From positions 15,984,926-16,048,925 of the forward strand of contig OZ010787.1 of NCBI GenBank assembly GCA_963932465.1: 64,000 bases of DNA. The letters are read 5' to 3'. The stretch is from Maratus speciosus. Taxonomy: Eukaryota > Arthropoda > Arachnida > Araneae > Salticidae. The notes under the pieces are model-generated. The model saw only the letters and a list, made by a program, of their open reading frames with translations, did no database searches and was not told where the DNA came from. Position 1 is the first letter of the stretch; each line of letters opens with the position of its first letter. The position numbers were made by a program, and so were the translations under genes. Shown here in pieces: positions 33,440 to 45,619 of the stretch.

Positions 33440-34672
33440 AACTACGAAAAATCAAGAAAAGTATACAAAAATCGCTAGCACGGAGCCCCTTTACCGCGCA
33501 ATATTTCCAAATTCAAGGAGAACCTGTTGGCCAAAGCCAAAAATAAGCACAAACATTTTGGTTCAATTGTATGCATAATTTTATACGCTGTTCGATGGTA
33601 CAATAATGAAAATGGCACAGAGATCGGAATTATAGCGCCCCCTTCTTTCGGAATTTTTTCAAGTTCAGGGAGGACTTGTTTGCCATAGCCAGAAACATGC
33701 ACAAAAAATTTGGTTCAATTATATGGATAACTTCATACACTTTTCGATGGTACAATAATGAAAATGGTACAGACATCGCAATTATAGTGCCCCCTTCCGG
33801 CAGAATTTTTCCAAATTCAGGAAGGACCTTCGTGACATGACCAAAAATAAACACATAAAACTTGCTTCAATTCTATGCATAACTTCATACACTTTTCGGC
33901 GGTATAATATTCAAAATGGCACAAAAATTGTACAAAAATCGCTATTACAGCGCCCTCTACGAGCGATTTTTTTTACAAATTAAGGGAGGACCTCCTTGCC
34001 ACAGCCAAGAACTTAAAATTTTTTTTGGTTCAATTCTATGCATAACTTCATACACTTTTCGATGGTGCAATATTCAAAATCGCACAAAAATAGCTATTAC
34101 AGCGCCCCCTAACGGCGATTTTTTTGCAAATTCATGGAGGACCTGCTTGCCATATCCAAAAACTTAAAATAAAATTTGGTTTAATTCTATGCATAACTTA
34201 ATACACTTTTGGACGGTACAATATTCAAAATCGCCCCAAAATCGCTATTACAGCGCCCCCTACCGGCGAATTTTTTCCAAATTCAAGGAGGACCTGCTTG
34301 CCATAGCCAAAAACTTAAACTAAAAATTTGGTTCAATTCTATGCATAACTTCATACACTTTTCGATGGTACAATATTCAAAATCGCACAAAAAACGCATT
34401 TACAGCGCCCCCTGCCGGCGAATTTTTTCCAAATTCAGAGAGGACCTGCTTGTCATATCCAAAAACTTAAACTAAAAATTTGGTTCAATTCTATGCATAA
34501 CTCTATACACTTTTGGATGGTACAATATTCAAAATCGCACAAAAATTGTTATATCAGCGCCCCCTACCGGCGAATTTTTTCCAAATTCCGGGAGGACCTG
34601 CTTGCCATAGCCAAAAACTTATAATAAAATTTTGGTTTAATTCTATACATAACTTCATACACTTTTTGATGG
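33440..34672 (+). repeat. ~152-bp tandem core repeats
   Basis: Each unit contains CAGCGCCCCCTACCGGCGAA, CAAATTCAAGGAGGACCTGC, TTGCCATAGCCAAAAAC, TTTGGTTCAATTCTATGCAT and ACTTCATACACTTTTCGATG. TACACTTTT landmarks lie at about 33733, 33889, 34051, 34204, 34356, 34506 and 34660. The last units are most alike; the first are more diverged. Confidence 0.9.
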
Positions 34673-34680
34673 TACAATGG

Positions 34681-34735
34681 CGACAGACAGACGGACAGAC
34701 GGACGGACGGACAGACGGACACACAGACAGACAGA
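34681..34735. repeat. (RGAC)n tetranucleotide microsatellite
   Basis: Alternating CAGA and CGGA tetranucleotides for about 55 bp; equivalent to the GTCY tract of DINE-like elements on the other strand. Confidence 0.95.
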
Positions 34736-34983
34736 CATTTTCTATAAACATGTTTTTTGGAATCTCTGACCCCTAAAATATGCAAATCCGTCGAAAACCG
34801 GAAGTCGAAAAAAATTTCGATTACAATACTTTCTTCTATTGAAGATAGAAGAAAGTAAAAATGAACAGAAAATCAGTGTTTGGTCATACGTCTCCGTTAT
34901 TATCGAAGTTGATTCTTATATTATATGAATACTCTTATATTTATACTACTTATATTTTTATATTATACGAAAATATAAATATA

Positions 34984-36081
34984 TGCGGGGCATTCTCACA
35001 ATCTTTTGACTTTCATGTCGCTGAATAATAATTTTTATTTTAATACACTTTTTTGTGTTTTTTTTTTAATTTCGTATACTGGAGAACATCCCATTGCATG
35101 ATTGCATAACAATATTGACGAGATAAATAAGTTTTGGACGATGTTGGGGGTCCAAATACCTGGAAAACTCCTATATCGTCCCGTGTCCCTGATGCTGATT
35201 TTTAAGTTCGATGTAATTTTTTTCCGAAACTGGAACCATTGTTTTATATAAATATGTAGCAAAAAATTAACCTGCACACATTATTAGGGTTGTTATTATT
35301 TTTTAAACTCTGTCCCTGGGTTTTAGATTCCTTAACGTCCCTCTTCTGAAATTATACAGAAAATCACTCCAGATGCAGCCACAGAATTTTTTTCAAGTTT
35401 TTTCTCATGCAGAAGTATACTAGAGAAAGAATGTCTAAAATTCTATGACAGGAAATTGACTGCAGAATTTAAATCAGCATTTAAATATCAATTTCAAGCA
35501 TCGTGGCTTTATCGGTAGTCTTACCGTCCCCAAGGTTTATTCCTGCACTTTTCGAGGTAAATTAAAAAAAAAAAATTAATTTAATCCAATGTTAACAACT
35601 GTTTCTAAAAATCAATTAAAATTGTGTCTATCACTTAGTCTTAACAGGATTTTCCTAAAAATAGGTGGTAATTTTCCTTACCGTTCCATCCTTACCGTCC
35701 CTTTTTTCTACCATCTCTTTTTTTATCTTACCGTCCCTTCTTTAACACTCCTTTAAGACAATGTTATACAAAAATTCTGTATTAAAAGTACTACGTTTTT
35801 ATTATTTCTTATTTGAATGTCCTGTGGGTACTATGCAAATTTATTATAAGTAAAAATTTAGAAGAAAATAAAAAGTTATATGGGTAAAAAGGGTAAGGAA
35901 AATTAAACTCGCAAGTTTAACTTAAACCTCAGTTAAATAAAAAACATTTCGCTGCTGACCATTTCTTCTTTATTTTGAATCATTAAGGCATCCGTCTATC
36001 AGATTAAAATGTTATTTTAGCAAGTTTAATTTCGCCAGATTTTTTTCCCCAAAAGTCAAAAGATTGTGAAAATGCCCCATG
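34984..36081. mobile_element. TA-flanked TIR transposon with preserved empty site
   Basis: GGGGCATTCTCACAATCTTT and AAAGATTGTGAAAATGCCCC are inverted ends, with TA outside both (34982-34983, 36082-36083). The flanks ATACGAAAATATAAATA and TACATATAAAAATTAAAA are found joined at about 36305-36350 in a tandem duplicate, which is a natural empty site. The interior (1.1 kb) has no readable transposase but has repeated CTTACCGTCCC motifs (about 35520, 35689, 35729). Confidence 0.85.
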
Positions 36082-36540
36082 TACATATAAAAATTAAAAC
36101 AAAACATTGAAAAAACATAATATTTGGAATAAGTAGTTAAAAATTTTTAGGTTACTAATGCATAGAAAAATGATATGAGATACAAAATAAGAAATTACAT
36201 AAAACTAATAGTTACAAAATTCTTAAATAATTAATGCAAATGAGATAAAAAGTATCAAACTAAGTATTTTATGCGGGAAATTTTAGAATTATATTCTTAT
36301 ATTATACGAAAATATAAATATATTATATACATATAAAAATTAAAATAAAACATTAAAAAAAACATAATATTTGGAATAAATAGTTAAATATTTTTAGTTA
36401 TGTTACTAATGCATAGAAAAATGATATGAAATACAAAGATAAGAAGTTACAAAATTCTTAAATAATTAATGCAAATGAAATAAAAATATCAAACAAGCAT
36501 TTTATGCGGGAAATTTTAGAATTATAGAAAATTTAAATGG
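36082..36540 (+). repeat. Direct duplication of ~255 bp
   Basis: 36084-36295 and 36325-36535 match (ACATATAAAAATTAAAA, ATAATATTTGGAATAA, TTACTAATGCATAGAAAAAT, TTATGCGGGAAATTTTAGAA). The first copy begins at the edge of the 34984-36081 insertion. Confidence 0.85.
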
Positions 36541-37640
36541 TATTGTACAAAACATACTTTATCGAGAGTTATGAAAAATTAGAGCAGAATTATAAAAAAC
36601 AAAAATCAGAGAAATAATATACTTTTATGGGTAATAAAATCTTGGCTTTTTGAAAAAATAAATAATAATAGGAATTCAGATATACACGATGATTCAGAAA
36701 ACAAATATTTTTTACTTTAAAATATAATAACATGCATTAAAAACAATGTTATTACATTCAGCTGATTTTACTCTACAAGCAGCAAATTATGACGCTTTTG
36801 ACCTTTATGAAGCAAGTGAAAGTACTGAAAAGCATGCAAGGATTCTGTTAGGAAAAAGATAGGCTATTTGAAGATTCTCTGTCTGAGCCATTTTTATAAC
36901 TTAACAGTATAATAGCTATGAAATGTAACATCTTAGGTGAGTTCATCCCCCGAAGGAACATTCTGTATTAATGAAGGAAAGCGTAGGAAAAATTCAGAGA
37001 AATAAATAAGAAGGCAAAAAGCGTTATAATGGACACATATATATAGGCGACATAAATAAAGTAACTCACACCAAAAGTTTAGAACCGAAAATTTCACCAG
37101 TTCTTCCGCTGAGAAACATTTGACCTCCGATTGCAAGTCTCGCAGTGAGTGAGAGAATGTATTTTCTGAACATCAAAACGACTTCCGTGCATATCTAAAT
37201 AGATTCTGTCCATGGCAGTATTGACTGAACATGATTCCAGCTACCAATTGCATGGGATTCATACCGCGTTCTGCGCAATTAACACATACCACTGTAGACG
37301 TTTTCTCTAGTGCCAAGAATACAGATAATGGTAAATTCAGCTGTAGGGTTGAGATAATATGCTATTTAATGGTGGAAGTCTGTTTTAACACGTCGCTGAT
37401 GCCAGAGAGGATAGTTTCTAGTGAGAGATGGGAACACACAATCACTCTTCTAACATCCCAAAAATACAATTGTTTCGAAATAGGGGAGTTTTCTCTGGAT
37501 GAGATGTAATCTTCCGAATAGATTTAGCGATTGATTATCACAATTTTACCGAGATTTCTATTTGCGGATATTGTGTGGCTTAGATTCATCTTTATGGAAG
37601 ATATCCCCGTACCTAATCCTAGAGATAATCTTAGAATTAA
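36541..37640. other. No firm gene; GC-richer patch 37060-37500
   Basis: The patch is less AT-rich than its surroundings and gives open frames on both strands, for example a 92-codon plus-strand frame from 37231 and, on the minus strand, a frame ending at a possible donor (AACTTTTG|GTGTGAGT, about 37071). I recognise no domain. It may be part of the Tc1 relic that follows or a host exon. Confidence 0.3.
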
Positions 37641-37843
37641 GATATTAGTCACTTGTATCACACGGTTAACAGACCTAAATCCAATGGAATAATGTTTGAA
37701 AATATGCAGTGAGATTAGTGACAGTAACTCACCAGCAACCAGCAACAATGTCAGAAATGCGATTGGCCTACAATATGAATACGTCAAGATGTTTCTAGAA
37801 TTCCCAGATAAACTCATAATGAGCATGACAGTGGATGCACATC
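37640..37843 (+). pseudogene. Possible Tc1-like transposase C-terminal scrap
   Basis: A plus-strand frame gives LTDLNPME, then NNVRNAIGLQYEYVKMFLEF and DKLIMSM, resembling the last part of Tc1 transposases (DLNPIE...LQxEW...I...LIxSMPRR). One frame break lies inside. Short and decayed, so the call rests on motif spacing. It is cut by the TTCTATAGAA-rich element at 37845. Confidence 0.4.
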
Positions 37844-37844
37844 G

Positions 37845-39215
37845 CCCTTACGAAAATAGTTCATAGAGCTGTATAGAACTCTATAGAATTCTTTACAAGT
37901 TCTATAGAATAGCCTTTCTATAGAGTTTTGAAGAGTTCTATAGAATACTTTTTCTAAAGAAAATGTTTCTATAGAATTCATTAGAATTTTTTTGCTATAG
38001 AATATTTTTTCTACAGAGCATTATAAAACTTATAGATTTTCTATAGACTAAAGATTCTATAGACTTTTTTTTTAAATAAAAAACATATTTTTGGTCTTTT
38101 AAAATTTATGTGCACTAATTTATCTATACATATATATTAAATAATAATATTAATTAATTTTGTAATGTATCAGTTTCATATAATAGTACTCCACAGATTT
38201 AATATCATTATTATTTATTTCATAATTCAAATACATTGTGATTCAATTGTTAATGTAATAATATATCAATCGAACTACACTGATTTAAATTGTTTAATTA
38301 ATATGTTTGTTAATGATTCATTAATTTGTCGTTTAATTTTGTAATCATTTATTAATTTGTTGTTAATTTCATAAAAACATTCATCTAATTTAATAAACTT
38401 TATTCACTAATGGTAATTCATCTAATTTAATAAAATTTATTCAAATATTGTATTTTTTTTTCAAAAATATTAATCAGAAGTATAAAAATATTTAAAAAAT
38501 TACGTTTCAAGTTTAACAAATAATAATTTATTAGACTTCTAATTATTTTTTCAAGTCTATATTAAAATACGAATTATTTTTATCAACCCGTTAGATTAAT
38601 AAATTTTAACAGAAATGAGAAATCTGAAATGAATAGCTTAACACCATTTAAGCTATGAAGCTCACTTGACACTGTAAATAATATAGCACCACTATCACCA
38701 ACAAAATAAATAAGTAAATGAATAAATAAATATTTTTTTCTCCTTAAATCAGGTTTTCTAATTTACAAATGTTTTCGGTTTCATAATTTACACAGTTGAG
38801 AATTAATCAGCGTATAAAATATATATGATTTGTATACAATACAATAATTTCTATACAAATTTAATGATTAGGAATGCAAACACAAAACAAATAAACTTGA
38901 ATTAGCATAAAGAGAGCTTACATACTGTGAAAAGCCATAGAGCGTGCTGAAAGCACTGATTCGCGTCCGATTACAGAAGCCAAACAGCATCGAGCATGGT
39001 TAGTACTTTGGAGGGCAACCGCTGACGCAGTTTTTGTATAGAATATATTCGAATATTTTTATAGAAATTCTATAGACATATTGAATTTCTACAGATATTT
39101 CTATAGCTTTTGGTTAAAGTGGCTTATAGAAAAACGGGCCATAATTCTATAGGATTCTATAATACTTTTTCTATACATTTTTTTTATAGAATTCTATAAG
39201 ACATTTTTGTAAGGG
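37845..39215. mobile_element. TIR element filled with TTCTATAGAA palindromes
   Basis: CCCTTACGAAAATAG at 37845 and the inverse ACATTTTTGTAAGGG ending at 39215 are the ends. Inside both ends (37860-38070 and 39040-39205) variants of TTCTATAGAAT recur every 15-25 bp, about ten times on the left and seven on the right. The 1 kb centre is AT-rich without coding potential. No exact target duplication is visible (GATGCACATCG left, TTGCATCATC right), so the boundaries could be off by a few bases. Superfamily unknown. Confidence 0.65.
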
Positions 39216-39374
39216 TTGCATCATCATTGCAGTCAGAAGTGATCACATCTCTGTTACAAATCCATTCTTCTCTCTTGAAGATTATTAAACTGATGTCTCT
39301 ATCTGTTCTTATACTGTCTGCGAATATACTAAAATTTTACTAAATTAGCTAGCTGCATTTAAATCTCAAAAGGC

Positions 39375-39815
39375 ATGAAATTTGTTACCACCGATATCAC
39401 TATATCTCATCTATATCTGCTTCGCACCCATGAAAAACAAATAAAGAAAGGGAAAAAAGTAAAAAAATCAATCGGTGGTTTCATTAGCATGAATTCAATT
39501 CTGAATTTAGTTAACGCTGTGATCACTGTAACCTCACTGTTCAAGAACCGATTTCCTCTTGGCGAACCAAATCAAATTTCGTTCTGCATTTTAGTTCGAG
39601 ATCCAAATTGCTCGACAACTCAGGATTTCGTGAATTTAGGTTCTGTTATACTTTCTGAAACATTTACATGTAAACTATTTGTATTATTTGTGCATCATCC
39701 ATACTTAGTGGAAGATTTTTCAATTTTAAAACTTTTTGAATTCATAAAACTTTCACATCAATACCTAAAGTATTTTTCGAATATTGCAAAAATATGTATA
39801 TCAAAAACCTATTGA
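39375..39815 (+). CDS. Hypothetical 146-codon ORF, unrecognised
   Basis: The longest sense ORF in the window not explained by a TE. It starts MKFVTTDITISHLYLLRTHE, has a basic run (KKGKKVKKS), a hydrophobic middle and ends KICISKTY. No signal peptide, no motif I recognise, and the amino-acid mix (rich in L, F, I, K, S) is what AT-rich random sequence gives. Probably not a gene; it is listed because of its length. Confidence 0.2.
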   Translation: MKFVTTDITISHLYLLRTHEKQIKKGKKVKKSIGGFISMNSILNLVNAVITVTSLFKNRFPLGEPNQISFCILVRDPNCSTTQDFVNLGSVILSETFTCKLFVLFVHHPYLVEDFSILKLFEFIKLSHQYLKYFSNIAKICISKTY

Positions 39816-39819
39816 ATAA

Positions 39820-41636
39820 ATAATGTAAGTATATTTTGATTGAAAACTACATTTAATTTTGTCATAAGTGAAAATAAAAATAAAATTATTTATAAGACTA
39901 TTATTTTAATTTTAATTAAATCAGGAATAATTTTGTAACTGCAAGTCAGAAGAATGAATCTACAAAGAATATACACGCTCAGTTAAATAACAGTCGTTAA
40001 AAAAAGTTTTCCTACAACTTACATAAAATACAATATTTGGGAGAATAAAAGTATTCAAAACCTTATATTCGGAAAACTATTTTAAAAGTAACGAAAAACA
40101 AAAATTATTAACACTTGAGACAGTTGAATAAGGACTAAACCGGAGTAAATGTTTTTTCCACTGTCTCTATCATGTTAGTTTTCATTCAACTAGAAATTTT
40201 TCACGACTTTCTGCCCAATAGCAAATTTTCCGAAGTGAATTTGAAAGTTGTTAAGAAGTTCTTTGGTGATTCTTAAATTACAGTTCTTGAAATGGTTGCG
40301 AAGGTACTTTTAGTACTGCGATTTACTGTTATTTTATGTAAGGCTTGCGTTTAACCTTTCAGAGGCAGAATTCAGATCGAGAAATATTTTAAACTCTTTT
40401 TTGTGATTGCATATGTTTTCTTCTAATGTTTTAGTTTAAAGATATTTGTCATTTAAAATTGTAAAAATGTTTATATATATACATTTTTATGATGTTTCCA
40501 ATTCAGAACACTATCTAATTCTGACTAATATTTTATACTAGATTAAAGAATGGAATAGAGGCATGGGCAGATTAAATAAAGAGCAAAGTTGTAAGAATTG
40601 ATGAAAAATTTAGTTTTAAATTTTAAAACACATATGACTTAAGTTAAATATTGATAAATTGAAATCAAAACATTTTCTATTAAAAATGACATTTTTACGA
40701 TTTTCTGTACGATTCCCTTTTTATGATTGAAATGTGGTTTCTATTTCAAAACATCCAGTAATCTTTTTGTTATTCATTCTACTTTTTTCATGTCAATATG
40801 TATTAAATGTAATTTTTAAATAAGTTTTAAGTTCAATGTTCTCTATTGGAAACGTCGGTCTGAAAAAGCTTCTCAGTTACAAGTTCTTTTATTTTGATTT
40901 CGTTATTTATAAGAGTTTACTAAGATTTACTTTTTTGCTGTATTTGTTTTTCTTTAGAAAGTGAAAATTGTCAGTTTCTTTAATAAATGATCAATATCGA
41001 CAGATAAAAGTAATAGATAGTAACTATCAATGTATAAAATACGGTAATGAAAAGTCGCGTAACTAACTTCAGTGTCATACTTCACTTAAAAAAATTAAAA
41101 CTTATTGAAAAAATACTTTACTGCATTTAAAAATGGGAGAACTTTTAGCAGCCTTTAAAAAAAGAGAATGCTGCTAAAAAAAGGGCTATAAAAGATAACC
41201 TTTGCAGCATAGAGCTTAGCTATAGTTTTAAGAAACTACTGTGTGACGAGTGATATTTAAGATTTTGTGTGCGATTGGTGGAGTCCTGAAAATGTTTGAA
41301 AAGTCTATTTATACGTGAATGAGCTAGTATCTATTCTGTCATTTATTTTAGTTTCGCAAAGTGTGTCTCAATTTCCAGGAATCTGATTGTCACTGTTATT
41401 TCTCGCAACGGTATGATAATTAGCTATTTGGGTTTGTGTAGTTGCTATATGTACTGCGGTAGGAGTTATATTTGATGGGTTTTGATGCATCTCTCTATTA
41501 GTGGTAAAGTAGTCTAGATTAGTCCGAATTCGTCATGTGGCATATGCAAGCTGTGTTTTGTCCATTAGCTGGGCAGAGAGTTCCGTACTTATGAAAGAAG
41601 TTCAGTTTCTGTTTACGATTAAAAGACTCTTGGAAT
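39820..41636. other. No gene seen
   Basis: AT-rich; the last 400 bp before the left LTR are less AT-rich but give no readable domain. Confidence 0.45.
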
Positions 41637-42470
41637 TCACGAGATCCCCTTTTATAGTGATGTTAAAGCGAACATAGTGACACTTCGTACAGTGATATTC
41701 CAACGATTCAAGCGATATTTTATAACGAGTTAAAGAGAAATTTTTTCGGACCCTATTGAACTATCATCGGGGCTATTTTGATTTCAGATAAGTGTTAGAT
41801 ATCAATAAGCATTTTGGGGAAGCAGTCCCCCACTTTAGTGATTTGAACTATTTCTTGACAGCCGATATTTAAAATCTACCCGCTCCCTGCGCTAGTCTTT
41901 ATTATTGTTTGAAATAAATTGTTTTTGAACTAAGCTAATAAATGCTAAAAATAATAAAAGTACATTTAAAAGGCATATAAACACCTTTATTCTGATCTAC
42001 ATGCTTCATCGTTCAAACGGTGACTTTATCAAGACCTATACTGTTCACCAATTTCATTTTTAAACAAATTGCGTAAATATTTGTATCAATATACGAGTCG
42101 ATTTTGATAAAGTCGCTGTTGGATAGATGGAACATGTATATCAGAATAAAGGTATTTATATGCTTTTTAAATGTACTTTTGTCACTCTTAACGTGTATTA
42201 GCTTACTTTGACGGTTATGAATTGTTTTCTTATATAATTTTATAAATTGTTGTTCTTTGTTAAATGCTCGGAAAGGTACGTCATGCATTTGCGAAAAAAT
42301 AAATATATGTTAAGAGTCGAAATATATGTTATTTAAATCACGCACACTGGCACGGGCGCACTCATATATGCACTATATTTATAAACACCATAAATATCTT
42401 AATATATGTGTGTATAAAGTCGGTGAAAAAGAACAAAAAATGATATTTACCCCATACATTTTAATCAAGA
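41637..42470 (-). repeat. Left LTR of gypsy relic (3' LTR in element sense)
   Basis: Shared with the right LTR: CCTTTTATAGTGAT, GATTCAAGCGATATTTTATA, ACGAGTTAAAGAG, CCGATATTTAAAAT, TACCCGCTCC and ACTGGCACGGGCGC. The copies differ at many sites and by MITE insertions, so the element is old. The ends are set where homology stops and are approximate. Confidence 0.65.
41956..42180. mobile_element. Hairpin MITE inside left LTR
   Basis: AAAAGTACATTTAAAAGGCA at 41956 and the inverse TGCTTTTTAAATGTACTTTT ending at 42180 continue as ~85 bp inverted arms (through ACCTTTATTCTGATCTACAT and GACTTTATCAAGACC) around a ~57-bp loop. The right LTR lacks this segment. Confidence 0.75.
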
Positions 42471-43953
42471 AATTGTCGCATTACATGGGAGTGTTGGAAA
42501 TGTGGATGTGTTGATAGTGTTGGGTGGGATTGTGTGATTGTGAGAGTTTATTTAATACAGGCCTTAGCGTTGCTTCATTTATTATTCTGTTTATAATAAA
42601 TATTTTAGGTATAAAAAGTTAAATATTCAGACATTACGGTTTATTCCGTTCAAGGGTCAGTATGTGAATAAATAAAGTGATCATAGGTTTACATGTTAAA
42701 ATTCATTCTGTGAAAACTGTATGTCAATTTCAGGTGATTGATGGGTAAAGTGCATATTTGTATAGTTGGCGTCGATTATATGAGAGATAGGAGTAAAAGT
42801 CTCGAATTTTTTTAGAACACTTATTAATTGGGATGAGAATACTCGTATTCGCAATGCTTTTATTCGTAAACACGAATCTGAACTTCCTACGAGGCTGGCG
42901 GAACTTTCAGCCACAGATTCTTGTTCAAAACAGCTAATAGATAATTTCAAAATGAGTTCGGAGGTTTATCTTTCAGAAGCCTTTTCGATGGGAACAAATT
43001 TTACCCGTTTACTAAAATAATCTACTATTGCTAGAACTCATCTATACGTTTTCGGATTATAAATTGGATGCGTTCGTTACATTTAGGTCGAGTCATCCAC
43101 ACTCTAAATGAAACGTTACTATGATGTGAAACGATATATTGATAATTTAATATACTTAAAATCAATTTCTTTTCTTAAATTATATTTCGTTTAAACTTTA
43201 AAAGCTAATAATTTCCTGTTTAATATATTTTGACTTTTTTCATCTCATGTAAAAGGGCTTTTTTCTCAAATAAAAGTAAAGATAATTTTTATAAAGGACA
43301 GTTTATTATTAACGCTGATATAATCATAAGAAAATATATTTATTTCCTGTCTAAAGTTATTTCTTATAAATGTTAAAATAATTCTCTGTGAAATTTAACT
43401 GTGTTTTGTATTTTAGCTTATCTTTAAATAATGTCTAACAGACAAATTAAACATATGTCAGTTGGATAAAAACAAAATAATAATACTTAACTTATTACAG
43501 AAGAATCTGCCATATGGCGCAAGTTTTCGGTAAATAATTTGAACCTATTCCTCACGTTATTTTATCATTATGAAGCAGTCATAATTCTTCAGCAGTCGCC
43601 AAATAGGCGACTGTGGTTTTTGAGTGATATGTAGCAAGGCTAACGGATTTTAGTTTTGACGAATTTTCGTGGTTTGATAGAATATATTTCTCGCTGTACT
43701 TGGCAACCGATTGTTGAAGTGTGAAGTTTTAATTTTTTTTGTGTTCGTGTAAGGAAATCGCCTCAGTATGTCTTATCTCCTTCTAATAAAAGAAAAACTT
43801 CCATGGATTTGTCTTTCTTCCCTCTGCTTTACTCCTTGATATTTCTTTAAGAAAACGGACTGAAGTTATTTCTCTTACAGTTCTATTACCATAATTGTAC
43901 TTTAAAGAAATAACATAAAACACATTATAGTTACTTTAGTTGGTATTAATTTT

Positions 43954-44214
43954 CTAGGCAGCTAGACTTACATCACGACAATTAAATCTTTGGCAGATAC
44001 ACGAGCTAGAGACATACTTACGCATTATTTCCTTTATTTTAGAGACGTAACAGGAATCACAAATTCGGGAATATGTTTTACGAATACCTAAGTATCCTGT
44101 TCGTGAATTACCATGAAATTCTTTAAGGATGGCTTTGCGAAGACTAACGGGAATAAAAATTTTATGTTCTCCTCCCAAATTAAAAGATTTAAAATAAAAA
44201 AAGAAGGACAACAA
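43954..44214 (-). pseudogene. Gypsy integrase zinc-binding (H2C2) domain
   Basis: The 86-codon frame carries FIPVSLRKAILKEFHGNSRT, GYLGIRKTYSRICDSCYVSK and KYVSSSCICQRFN. This is the H-x(4)-H...C-x2-C integrase zinc domain of Ty3/gypsy pol. The first H (EFHG) is kept, the second (normally GHLG) is Y, and the cysteine pair CxxC at the end is present as CIC. The catalytic core does not follow in readable form. Confidence 0.8.
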
Positions 44215-44384
44215 TCAATTTAAACGACTAGCACCATTTTAAAAAAATGGCTGCATTCAATTTACTAATCCCATCTGGATTCTCCAACTAACGATACAAA
44301 TCGCCAAACACAGAATCTCCCTTCTGCTCCTGAATTAAATGTTCCCTCGACCTCAATACCAACGACGACAAAACACAAACTTTT

Positions 44385-44490
44385 CCTTAATCCACTCCAT
44401 ACATTCATGTGAGAGATGAGACAAAGCATGAGCAACCACATTTCCTTTCCAACCCTATGTCCCATATCAATACTATGGTCCGACAACTTT
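44385..44490 (-). pseudogene. Gypsy RNase H C-terminal scrap
   Basis: The minus strand reads LKLSDHSIDMGHRVGKEMWL and then, one frame over, ADALSHLSHECMEW. This is the I-x-H-R-x-G-K-x-N-x-x-A-D-A-L-S-R signature that ends the RNase H domain, with a frameshift in it. Confidence 0.65.
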
Positions 44491-44769
44491 AAACATCAAC
44501 GGACCATTCTCGACGACAAACCTTTACCATTTGTTAACATAGTCAACGCTGAAGGATCCGTAACCTCCTCACCGGTAATTCACCAAATTAACAACAAAAC
44601 TCATTCAACGTCGAGATTACTAAAAGACACTCTCTTTCACACAAATGTTACTATTTTCTCTTCAAAGCATACAGAGCTTCACACAATTCTGTAAAATGGG
44701 GAATAAATTTCGAAAACTATGCAGCCATGCTTAAGAACGTTGCACCTTGCTTACGATTTTTAGCGCAGG

Positions 44770-45230
44770 AGGGGGAGTTAGAAGTAATGACCTCTGTTTT
44801 CTTTAAGCCATAATTGGTTCCATCTTGTGTAATCGTAACACCTAAATACTTTTAGTTCTCGTCTTAAAAGCTTATAGTTCTCTAATTTTACTGTTAAACC
44901 ATCATTACGCAATAGGGTAAAGACTTTCCTTAGCAACTCTAAATACTCCTCAAATGTCATTACAATGACGATATTATCATCCAGATAAACTAAAGCTCTC
45001 TTACCAATCGAAGATCTCGGTATTTTATTCATAGGCTTCTGAAATGCGGATGGTGCCACCAAAAATCATCTGCATAGATGTGAAACAGCAATTCACAGTA
45101 TTGAAAGCTGTCTTAGCTATATCCACGTGAGTCATTGGAATTTAAAATTCCCCGAAGTTAAATCCACGGTAGACACAAATTTAATGCTCATTATACTTGC
45201 CAAAATTTTCTCTATCACCGAATTGTAAAT
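44770..45230 (-). pseudogene. Gypsy reverse transcriptase remnant
   Basis: The minus strand gives FGEF-IPMTHVDIAKTAFNT (the GYWQIPM...KTAF box), then in another frame VAPSAFQKPMNKIPRSSIGK and RALVYLDDNIVIVMTFEEYL, containing the catalytic YLDD box, and LLRKVFTLLRNDGLTVKLE with KLLRRELKVF. A frameshift separates the two parts and the PFGL box is damaged (IFGG). Clearly Ty3/gypsy; inactive. Confidence 0.85.
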
Positions 45231-45619
45231 TAGGGATACCGCATAATAGCATTTAGTAACTTACGGTAATTGATAGCATATTGCCATGTCTCGGGATTAA
45301 TCGGAACTTTTCCTGATATTCTTCCGACATAACACTACTGCGATGCAAAGGGGGGTACAATAGGCATTATTATATTAACTTCTATCTTTTTATTTATATG
45401 ATAATCTATGATACTCTGCTTATCCTGATCAGGCCTATATGATTTTCTAGCCACAGGCGCAGCATTACCCGTATTAATCTCATGCCAATCGACACGAGTA
45501 AGCCCGGTTTATCCTACAAAACTTCATAAACTCATCCACAAACTCTCTGATCTTTGCTATCTTACTCACACTAATACCAGCCTCCTCTAAATCAACAGAA
45601 ACCGACGGTGACTCGACTC

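Larger units (their letters stand above)
33145..34857 (+). mobile_element. DINE/pearl-type (Helentron-derived) element, copy 1
   Basis: The order is a ~290 bp leader beginning near TAGTTGGATG with a subterminal ACTTTCTTC, about eight ~152-bp core repeats (33440-34672), a tetranucleotide (RGAC)n tract (34681-34735), a ~90 bp tail and a 3' hairpin ACTTTCTTCT...AGAAGAAAGT (34828-34856). Core repeats plus a GTCY/RGAC microsatellite plus terminal hairpin is the described plan of DINE-1/MINE/pearl non-autonomous Helentron relatives. The subterminal ACTTTCTTC at 5' and the hairpin arm at 3' match, as in those elements. A second, shorter copy lies at 62635-63770 in inverse orientation. No coding capacity beyond chance ORFs. 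Confidence 0.75.

Noticed and set aside
42696..42950. 84-codon minus ORF as gypsy integrase or env
   Set aside because: No motif of either was readable and the opposite strand is also open.
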